A stretch of DNA of 6,810 nucleotides from Candidatus Woesearchaeota archaeon (GTDB lineage Archaea > Nanobdellota > Nanobdellia > Woesearchaeales > GW2011-AR4): NCBI GenBank assembly GCA_016181325.1, contig JACOZO010000004.1:1-6810 (forward strand). Direction: 5' to 3'. Each line of letters starts with the position of its first letter. Within the stretch, counting starts at the first letter, position 1. Below are positions 1 through 4,061 of the stretch, one piece after another. The notes below the pieces were generated by a model that saw only the letters and a program-made list of their open reading frames with translations, had not been told where the DNA came from and made no database searches. Position numbers and translations under genes: made by a program.

Positions 1-414
1 ATCAAAGAAATCAGTGAGTTTCATTGCAGCCAGCCTTATCCATGCCTTCAGCTTTGGCGCATCAGAGAGTATCGCAAGCTTTATCTTCATATCTTTCAGC
101 TTGAATAGGACATAATTCACATGAGGATACGGCTCAAGAAATCCTCCCCTTACCTTCCTGTAAGCCACAATGCCGTTCGCCAGGATCCTGTAATCCACCT
201 TCCCTGTAAGCTGCAGAAGGAACTTCTGGAATATTGTCGAGTCCTCATACCCGTGCTTGTCATAAAGCCCGAACAGGACTTTCATGGCATTTTCCTTGTC
301 AGCATTCAGCCCTGCATCTATCATTGCATCAACGGCAGCCTCGCAGCTGATCTTCTTCATCTTCATGAAATCAATGAGCGTGTTGTCGAGGTCAAAGATT
401 ACTGCTTTTATCAT
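1..414 (-). CDS. HAD-superfamily hydrolase, N-terminal part (runs off the window)
   Basis: This is a likely magnesium-dependent phosphatase of the haloacid dehalogenase superfamily, acting in the cytoplasm on an unknown small phosphorylated substrate. The 138 visible codons begin MIKAVIFDLDNTLID, the class-defining motif I with nucleophile D8 and acid/base D10. A helical cap segment follows at about residues 15-100, with motif II at LAILSDAPK, S117. The catalytic lysine of motif III and the acidic motif IV would lie beyond the window edge, so completeness cannot be judged. The opening and cap resemble archaeal subfamily IA proteins of the TIGR02253 type, recalled rather than searched. The ATG at 414 is chosen because it places motif I at the usual position and lies about 25 bp after a TATA box, implying a leaderless mRNA. 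A mobile element sits just upstream of the promoter. Confidence 0.88.
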   Translation of the reverse strand, partial: MIKAVIFDLDNTLIDFMKMKKISCEAAVDAMIDAGLNADKENAMKVLFGLYDKHGYEDSTIFQKFLLQLTGKVDYRILANGIVAYRKVRGGFLEPYPHVNYVLFKLKDMKIKLAILSDAPKLKAWIRLAAMKLTDFFD

Positions 415-436
415 GACAATGACTAATGAAGCTGGG

Positions 437-446
437 TTTAAATAAT
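437..446 (-). promoter_or_regulatory. TATA box for the HAD hydrolase gene
   Basis: On the minus strand the sequence reads ATTATTTAAA, centred about 25-27 bp before the ATG at 414. That is the archaeal spacing for a transcript starting at or next to the start codon. It lies between the gene and the element at 461-626, so the insertion left it intact. Confidence 0.55.
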
Positions 447-450
447 ATTC

Positions 451-460
451 CCAATATTTA
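451..460. repeat. Target-site duplication, left copy, of element 1
   Basis: CCAATATTTA abuts the left end of the 461-626 element and is repeated exactly at 627-636 immediately after its right end. A direct repeat flanking terminal inverted repeats is the signature of transposition with target duplication. The duplication is 10 bp. It could be counted as 11 because the base before it (C450) equals the last base of the element. Confidence 0.85.
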
Positions 461-626
461 GGCAGCGTTCAAAATCTCACTCCGTTCGGGTTAGCAGCTT
501 CAAAGTTCTTTATATATTAATTCAAGGCTGACATTCCCCGTAAGGGACGTCCCCCTTGTCAGCTTGATATCATCAGTTTAAGGAACTTTGACTTCAAGGC
601 TGCTAACCTACATTTTGAACGCTGCC
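461..626. mobile_element. Palindromic MITE-like element, copy 1 (166 bp)
   Basis: This is a non-coding element bounded by a perfect 15-bp terminal inverted repeat, GGCAGCGTTCAAAAT at 461-475 and its complement at 612-626, and by a 10-bp target duplication. Nested inside are GTTAGCAGC (490-498) pairing with GCTGCTAAC (599-607), TCAAAGTTC (501-509) pairing with GAACTTTGA (583-591), and CTGAC (528-532) pairing with GTCAG (558-562). The whole element can therefore fold into one long interrupted hairpin. The apex carries the core CCCCGTAAGGGACRTCCCCC at 536-555. The left arm has about 10 nt more than the right between the terminal repeat and the GTTAGCAGC block. A TATA-like stretch, TATATAAAG on the minus strand at 508-516, could fire leftwards towards the HAD gene. 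There is no ORF, so any movement needs a transposase supplied elsewhere. A second copy lies at 2485-2650. Confidence 0.88.
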
Positions 627-636
627 CCAATATTTA
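627..636. repeat. Target-site duplication, right copy, of element 1
   Basis: This is an exact second copy of CCAATATTTA (see 451-460), directly after the terminal GCC of the element. Confidence 0.85.
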
Positions 637-670
637 AGAAAAGCTTGACCATAAGCCGTTATAAGGACTT

Positions 671-1492
671 TCAGCCAACAGCATTCACATGGGTCAAATA
701 TGAGATAATGACGCTTTTTGTCGCTCTATTCTCGTCTCTATAAACCCGCGGCTCTGCCACAACATGAAGGGAAGTTCCGACTTTCTGGTTTCCATCCTTG
801 ATTCTTTTTAGATGATAATGGGGCAAAGCATGGACACCGCTCTTCTCCAAAATTCTCCTTAATCCCTGAACAACAGGATCTCCTTCCGTATAATATGAAC
901 CCTCATGGTACGGCACCTGAACCCTCCTGCCTTCAATCTGCAGGTCCAATGACTGCCCTGGGAGTATTCTGGATGAAAATCCCAGCAGCATATATTCAAG
1001 TCCCCTCAGGTTTCTTGCAGCAATGTCAGTCATTTGGTCCGTCTGATGGGATGAAGAGCCAAGAAGATAGGCATACTTGTCCCCGGATTCATTGAGATAG
1101 ACTCTCTTGCCCAATATCTTAACCAAGTGATGCAATGGCAGAAAATCAGGCCTTTGCCCGTGAAAATCATAATTGCTGGCGCTGCTCAATATGCCAGGAT
1201 CACTCAGGTCGCTGTATCTGGTTATCCCACTGATTTCCGTAGGATCAAAAACTTCAATAGGGCTGCTGGCCGCCATATTAGCAAATTGCTCATATAATGG
1301 CTGCCTTTTTATCGGATCATGCTGCCTTTGAACAGCTGCCTGCAGAGAATCTAATCTTAGAACCCTGTCTCTAAGCCTTTGTTGGGCAGGAGATTTTCTT
1401 ACAATTCTCCCCATATCTATTTCCTTGCTTACTTTCCTCCGAACTGAGCTTGGTCTTTGCCCTTCATAAGGTCTTTTGGTGAATCTTCCCAT
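671..1492 (-). CDS. Hypothetical protein, 273 aa, family not recognised
   Basis: I do not recognise this protein. The first 60 residues are very basic and hydrophilic (many R, K and Q; a second in-frame Met at 27 reads MGRIVRKS), suggesting a nucleic-acid- or membrane-surface-binding tail. Residues 100-273 look like a folded soluble domain with alternating hydrophobic stretches, including DFLPLHHLVKILGKRVYL (116-133), LRGLEYMLLGF (162-172) and a histidine-rich HALPHYHLKR (221-230). There is no signal peptide or membrane helix. The start at 1492 is favoured because an ATTTAAAA box lies about 25 bp upstream, which would give a leaderless transcript. The gene stands alone: the upstream neighbour is divergent, and a mobile element lies downstream. 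The histidines could be metal ligands, but nothing in the sequence fixes a function. Confidence 0.75.
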   Translation of the reverse strand: MGRFTKRPYEGQRPSSVRRKVSKEIDMGRIVRKSPAQQRLRDRVLRLDSLQAAVQRQHDPIKRQPLYEQFANMAASSPIEVFDPTEISGITRYSDLSDPGILSSASNYDFHGQRPDFLPLHHLVKILGKRVYLNESGDKYAYLLGSSSHQTDQMTDIAARNLRGLEYMLLGFSSRILPGQSLDLQIEGRRVQVPYHEGSYYTEGDPVVQGLRRILEKSGVHALPHYHLKRIKDGNQKVGTSLHVVAEPRVYRDENRATKSVIISYLTHVNAVG

Positions 1493-1513
1493 TATATGGA
1501 TAAACCTATAATC

Positions 1514-1521
1514 ATTTAAAA
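1514..1521 (-). promoter_or_regulatory. TATA box for the 273-aa hypothetical gene
   Basis: The minus strand reads TTTTAAAT, centred about 25 bp before the ATG at 1492. The spacing supports that start codon and a leaderless transcript. Confidence 0.45.
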
Positions 1522-1585
1522 ATCTTTACAAATTATACCACAATATATACTTTCAAGTATCCTAAATACCCGGCTCTCAGAAAAG

Positions 1586-1594
1586 CTTAAATAC
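1586..1594 (+). promoter_or_regulatory. Possible TATA box before the small membrane-protein gene
   Basis: CTTAAATAC is centred only about 20 bp before the ATG at 1610. Normal spacing would put the transcript start near 1616, inside the reading frame. A second candidate, CTAAATAC at 1562-1569, would give a leader of about 20 nt. Confidence 0.3.
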
Positions 1595-1609
1595 AGATTT
1601 CCTGAATAC

Positions 1610-1987
1610 ATGCCCGAGGTGATTGACATAGCACACATACAAAAGATATATGCACTTGTAATTGGCGCAGTGCTGGGATTGGTCGGCATCATAGGGTTTT
1701 TCAACGCCCCGATACTGGGACTATTCGGGGTAAATACTGCGCAGAACGCCCTCCACATTGCTGGCGGAGCACTTGGCATATGGCTTGCTTTTAAGGGCAG
1801 CGGAATGTCCTACAATAAGTGGCTTGGTGCAATAGCCGTTGCTTTGACATTGCTTGGATTCATACCCTACGCAAAAGACCTGTTATTAAGCATCTTTAAT
1901 ATCAATATGGCAATAACCTACCTTCATGCCGCAATCGGCATTGTGAGTTTAGGGGTTGCTTTTGGCATTAAGGAAGGGGCGGCATAA
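1610..1987 (+). CDS. Small four-helix membrane protein, DUF4383-like
   Basis: This 125-aa integral membrane protein has unknown activity. Hydrophobic segments fall at about residues 12-31, 45-62, 70-87 and 101-121, with short polar loops and a small C-terminal tail (KEGAA). The stretch GLFGVNTAQNALHIAGGALG (37-56) matches the pattern of DUF4383-type proteins, in which a V-N-x-x-x-N-x-x-H motif sits between the first two helices. That assignment is from memory of the pattern, not from a search. The start is uncertain. The ATG at 1610 is followed at 1616-1623 by GAGGTGAT, a strong archaeal Shine-Dalgarno sequence lying inside the frame, while the nearest TATA box is too close for that ATG. The T-rich tract after the stop probably ends transcription before the convergent hydrolase gene. 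Confidence 0.78.
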   Translation: MPEVIDIAHIQKIYALVIGAVLGLVGIIGFFNAPILGLFGVNTAQNALHIAGGALGIWLAFKGSGMSYNKWLGAIAVALTLLGFIPYAKDLLLSIFNINMAITYLHAAIGIVSLGVAFGIKEGAA

Positions 1988-1994
1988 TCTATTG

Positions 1995-2016
1995 CTTTTT
2001 TCTTGTTTATTTTTTT
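1995..2016 (+). terminator. T-rich archaeal terminator
   Basis: Just after the stop of the membrane-protein gene there is a run of mostly T on the plus strand (six T, a short break, then three and seven T). Poly-T tracts act as archaeal intrinsic terminators. It overlaps the last codons of the convergent minus-strand gene, where it encodes the C-terminal RKK. Confidence 0.5.
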
Positions 2017-2513
2017 CTTACAAAATAGAAAATAACAGAAGGCTGCGTTAGAAACACCATCTTAGGCTTTGTCATCCTGAATATCAAATCAAGCGCCCAG
2101 TGCAGCAGCATGCCGTACAGCACCATAAGGAATATCTTGCTGTAAAACGCCAGCGCAGCCAGCACAAGCAAAGCCTCAATTGTATGGAAGGCAAGAAGTG
2201 CCCCCTTGTGCCTGAAATAATCTTTTTCTTTTGAGGGAATGACGTAGAAATCATAACATTTCCTAATGCTGAAGTCCTTTGTTTTCAGGATATACCACAT
2301 GTAATGGTCAAAATCTATGAGAAAGCCCCCTATGAAGACCAGTGCAGCAATCCACCCATAATTAGGATAGAGCAATGCCGCAAGTGCAGTTGAAGTCACA
2401 AAATGTACCCAGAGATGAATATGGGTTGCAGCAATATGGTCATATTTAAAGATTGTTGAAGGAAAATTTCCAAACCTATACCTGGGCTTCATCCAAAAAT
2501 TCGCTTCGCTCAT
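2007..2513 (-). CDS. Membrane-bound metal-dependent hydrolase (DUF457/YdjM-like)
   Basis: This is a putative inner-membrane metal-dependent hydrolase of unknown substrate. The ligand pattern of the family is visible in order: T30-H31-x-H33-x3-H37, then FLIDFDHY with D67, D69 and H70, then FHTIE with H110 and E113, and LLHWALD with H138 and D142. Hydrophobic helices lie at about 34-50, 53-68, 104-123 and 126-141. The 168-aa length is normal for the family. The first ten residues, MSEANFWMKP, are encoded by the terminal part of the 2485-2650 element. The native frame resumes at about R11. The ATG at 2513 is the best present-day start because a TATA box inside the element lies about 26 bp upstream; the ATG at 2492 is an alternative. 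Removing the element restores an open frame that runs back to an ATG at 2685, so the insertion has replaced the original N-terminus. Confidence 0.8.
   Translation of the reverse strand: MSEANFWMKPRYRFGNFPSTIFKYDHIAATHIHLWVHFVTSTALAALLYPNYGWIAALVFIGGFLIDFDHYMWYILKTKDFSIRKCYDFYVIPSKEKDYFRHKGALLAFHTIEALLVLAALAFYSKIFLMVLYGMLLHWALDLIFRMTKPKMVFLTQPSVIFYFVRKK
2476..2484. repeat. Target-site duplication, left copy, of element 2
   Basis: CTATACCTG abuts the left terminal repeat of the 2485-2650 element and recurs exactly at 2651-2659 after the right end. It is 9 bp by symmetry of the element ends, or 10 if the shared preceding C is counted. Confidence 0.85.
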
Positions 2514-2650
2514 GTTAGCAGCTTCTCGCCTTGTAATTATAAATTAAAAGTATCGGTCAAGCCCCGTAAGGGACATCCCCCTGACCTCTTTTTATGTGAT
2601 TTGTAATAAGGCTCGACTTTAGGCTGCTAACCCATTTTTTGGATGAAGCC
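2485..2650. mobile_element. Palindromic MITE-like element, copy 2 (166 bp)
   Basis: This copy has the same length and architecture as the one at 461-626. A perfect 15-bp terminal inverted repeat, GGCTTCATCCAAAAA (2485-2499), has its complement at 2636-2650. GTTAGCAGC is at 2514-2522 and GCTGCTAAC at 2623-2631, both at the same distances from the ends as in copy 1. GGTCA (2555-2559) pairs with TGACC (2582-2586) around the apical core CCCCGTAAGGGACRTCCCCC (2562-2581). The terminal repeat differs from copy 1 at several positions, but both arms changed together. The insertion lies across the 5' end of the hydrolase gene, and its left arm now supplies that gene's first codons and probably its promoter. 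No transposase gene is present in the element. Confidence 0.88.
2536..2543 (-). promoter_or_regulatory. TATA box carried by element 2, firing into the hydrolase gene
   Basis: The minus strand reads TTTATAAT, centred 26-27 bp before the ATG at 2513. This is ideal archaeal spacing for a leaderless message. Copy 1 has a TATA-like sequence at nearly the same offset from its left end. Confidence 0.5.
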
Positions 2651-2659
2651 CTATACCTG
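2651..2659. repeat. Target-site duplication, right copy, of element 2
   Basis: This is an exact second copy of CTATACCTG (see 2476-2484). Collapsing the two copies restores a continuous pre-insertion reading frame. Confidence 0.85.
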
Positions 2660-2696
2660 CCAACGTTTATAAACTGCAGTTTCATTCTGAGAATTG

Positions 2697-2704
2697 TTAT
2701 AAAG
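2697..2704 (+). promoter_or_regulatory. TATA box for the J-domain gene
   Basis: TTATAAAG is centred about 24 bp before the ATG at 2724, consistent with a leaderless transcript. A second, near-palindromic box, TTTATAAA at 2666-2673, could serve either strand. It may be the remnant promoter of the hydrolase gene displaced by element 2. Confidence 0.45.
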
Positions 2705-2723
2705 TAAAATTTTACGGGTAAAA

Positions 2724-3263
2724 ATGGCAGCAATCAAAGTAAAAGGCCATGAATTTGCCGCAGTAGTCATCAAGGACTCTTTCGACAGGAGAGCCCTGCA
2801 GTACAAGAACAAGATAATCACGACATTAAGAAAGATTGGCCTGACTGCAGATGACATAGACGTAGAACTGGAGGCTAATGCAGCCAAAAATGCCCCGGCC
2901 TCTGCTTCCTGGTACATTGACGGGCACCATCTGCATTTCAGCTACAAGTCAGGCAGGAAATATGTTGAAAATCTCTATATTGTCCTAAAAGTGATAGAGC
3001 TTGAGGCCAATGCGCTGCTTGCCGGGCAAAGGACTCAGGAGGAATTCATCAGGGAGTTCTCTGAAGATAAAGATTTTGAACACAAGCGAAAGGAAGCAAG
3101 GGAGACTTTGGGAGTTGCCCCGGATGTCCTGGACATCAAGCATATTGATTCAAGCTACAAGGCTCTTGCAAAAAAATATCATCCGGACATGCCGGGGGGA
3201 AACGCTGAAAAGTTCAAGAAGATAAACCACGCCCACAAGATATTGAAGAGAGAGCTGCAGTAG
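2724..3263 (+). CDS. J-domain protein with C-terminal J domain
   Basis: This is a 179-aa cytoplasmic protein ending in a J domain, the module that stimulates Hsp70 (DnaK) ATPase. Residues 125-179 show the family layout: a helix starting ARETLGV, a second amphipathic helix SSYKALAKKYHPDMPGG with the signature H153-P154-D155, and a third helix FKKINHAHKIL. The first 120 residues are not recognised. They contain a strand-helix region (residues 1-40), ASWYIDGHHLHFSYKSGRKY (61-80) and a long helix (81-120). The domain order is reversed relative to DnaJ, and there is no G/F region or zinc finger. The N-terminal region probably selects the client or location; that is inference. A weak hairpin (3283-3305, GAAATC with GATTTC) follows the gene. 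Confidence 0.82.
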   Translation: MAAIKVKGHEFAAVVIKDSFDRRALQYKNKIITTLRKIGLTADDIDVELEANAAKNAPASASWYIDGHHLHFSYKSGRKYVENLYIVLKVIELEANALLAGQRTQEEFIREFSEDKDFEHKRKEARETLGVAPDVLDIKHIDSSYKALAKKYHPDMPGGNAEKFKKINHAHKILKRELQ

Positions 3264-3317
3264 ATGCGCTTTTAGGGCAAGAGAAATCTCATTCTGAATG
3301 ATTTCAAAACCAAAAGA

Positions 3318-3328
3318 TTTATATATAA
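3318..3328 (+). promoter_or_regulatory. TATA box of the toxin-antitoxin operon
   Basis: TTTATATATAA is a strong archaeal TATA element. Transcription would start near 3349, giving a leader of about 24 nt. The leader contains AGTGATT (3363-3369), a Shine-Dalgarno-like sequence in front of the ATG at 3373. Confidence 0.6.
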
Positions 3329-3329
3329 G

Positions 3330-3363
3330 TTAATAATAATTAGTTATCAATTAATAATAACTA
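3330..3363. promoter_or_regulatory. Candidate operator of the toxin-antitoxin operon
   Basis: TTAATAATAA occurs twice (3330-3339 and 3351-3360), exactly 21 bp apart, which is two helical turns. Overlapping this is the inverted repeat TAGTTAT (3341-3347) / ATAACTA (3357-3363). The sites cover the predicted transcription start, where bound antitoxin would block initiation. The region is very AT-rich, so chance repeats are possible. Confidence 0.4.
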
Positions 3364-3372
3364 GTGATTAAA

Positions 3373-3651
3373 ATGCCAGAATTAATAGAAAGGAAAAAGG
3401 CAGAACATTACCCAACTCTGAATACAGTATTCATGGTAGAAGATACCTTAAAAAACATGGATGAAAGTGTCATTTCAGTTGCTGAACTCAAAAGAAAACT
3501 TCCCAAGCAGATAAATCATAACACCCTAAAACTGATTCTTGAATATCTGGAAGAGAGCAATAAAATAGCAGTAACAATGAATGGGATTACATGGATTCAT
3601 AACACAAGCCCAAAATTGAGAAAAGCAATAAAAGAAGGCCTTGAATTATGA
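3373..3651 (+). CDS. Antitoxin-like winged-helix protein of a RelE-type module
   Basis: This is a 92-aa small protein, the likely antitoxin and autorepressor of the next gene. It opens MPELIERKKAEHYPT and continues with helices at about 15-30 and 36-47. A putative recognition helix follows (HNTLKLILEYLEESNKIAV), then a short strand ITWIHN, which is a winged-helix arrangement. I recall very similar proteins next to RelE-type toxins in archaeal genomes. The ATG at 3373 is preferred over the in-frame GTG at 3364 because that GTG lies within the Shine-Dalgarno-like GTGAT located 4 nt before the ATG. The stop overlaps the toxin start (ATGA), indicating translational coupling. Codon use is more AT-rich than that of the flanking J-domain and helicase genes, as expected for a transferred module. 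Confidence 0.72.
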   Translation: MPELIERKKAEHYPTLNTVFMVEDTLKNMDESVISVAELKRKLPKQINHNTLKLILEYLEESNKIAVTMNGITWIHNTSPKLRKAIKEGLEL

Positions 3652-3995
3652 AAAAAGTAAGGGTAATATTTTCTCCGGAAGCTGAAGAAGTGTACGGACA
3701 TCTTAATGAAGTTGCCCCAAATTCAAAAGTTGATAGGTCAATTTTAAACGCTATTAACAAAAAAGTAGAATTGATTAAAGCCAATATTCATTACGGAGAG
3801 CCGATTGCAAAAAAACTTATTCCGGAAGAATACAAAACAAAATATGAAGCTACAAATCTATTCAGAATAGAACTTCCGAATTTTTGGAGAATGCTGTACA
3901 CATTAACAGATGGAGAAAGCCAAATTGAAATCGTTGCTTTTGTTCTTGACGTTTTGGATCATAAAGATTACGATAAAAAATTGGGTTATAGGTAA
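3648..3995 (+). CDS. RelE/ParE-superfamily toxin
   Basis: This 115-aa protein has the RelE/ParE fold order: strand KVRVIFSPEAEEVY, two helices (about 14-45) and a three-stranded sheet. The sheet is NLFRIELPNFWRMLYTLT followed by QIEIVAFVLDVLDHKDYDK. Conserved basic and aromatic residues typical of the active face are R73, R81 and Y84, with H105 and Y108 near the C-terminus. RelE members cleave ribosome-bound mRNA and ParE members poison gyrase; the sequence alone does not say which applies. In archaea, mRNA cleavage is the likelier guess. The ATG overlaps the antitoxin stop by 4 nt, so both are made from one mRNA. The length is normal and no truncation is seen. The low GC matches its partner. 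Confidence 0.8.
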   Translation: MKKVRVIFSPEAEEVYGHLNEVAPNSKVDRSILNAINKKVELIKANIHYGEPIAKKLIPEEYKTKYEATNLFRIELPNFWRMLYTLTDGESQIEIVAFVLDVLDHKDYDKKLGYR

Positions 3996-4030
3996 ATAGT
4001 TACTGCCATTTCTATAAGTTTACCGCAATC

Positions 4031-4039
4031 TTTAATTAA
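4031..4039 (+). promoter_or_regulatory. TATA-like box for the helicase gene
   Basis: TTTAATTAA is centred about 27 bp before the ATG at 4062, giving a leaderless transcript. This indicates that the helicase is not part of the toxin-antitoxin operon. Confidence 0.45.
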
Positions 4040-4061
4040 CCACCCCCTTCTTATCAATATA

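Noticed and set aside
461..626. Integron-type attC recombination site, suggested by the GTTAGCA...TGCTAAC palindrome
   Set aside because: The attC ends should read RYYYAAC...GTTRRRY; here the order is reversed and the GTT box does not fit GTTRRRY. The target duplications point to transposition instead.
461..626. Rho-independent-type terminator or riboswitch
   Set aside because: The hairpin lies within exact target duplications and a second copy sits in an unrelated 5' region, so a mobile element explains it better; there is no terminal T run belonging to it.
2651..2917. Minus-strand reading frame of 88 codons opposite the J-domain gene
   Set aside because: The plus strand encodes a recognisable J domain gene with its own promoter; the opposite frame has no family features.
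3283..3305. Hairpin after the J-domain gene as a terminator
   Set aside because: The stem is interrupted by a bulge and mismatch and has no T tract, so I do not list it as a feature.
3991..4024. GGTAAA...TTTACC inverted repeat after the toxin gene
   Set aside because: It is only 6 bp with a 22-nt loop in AT-rich sequence, easily expected by chance.
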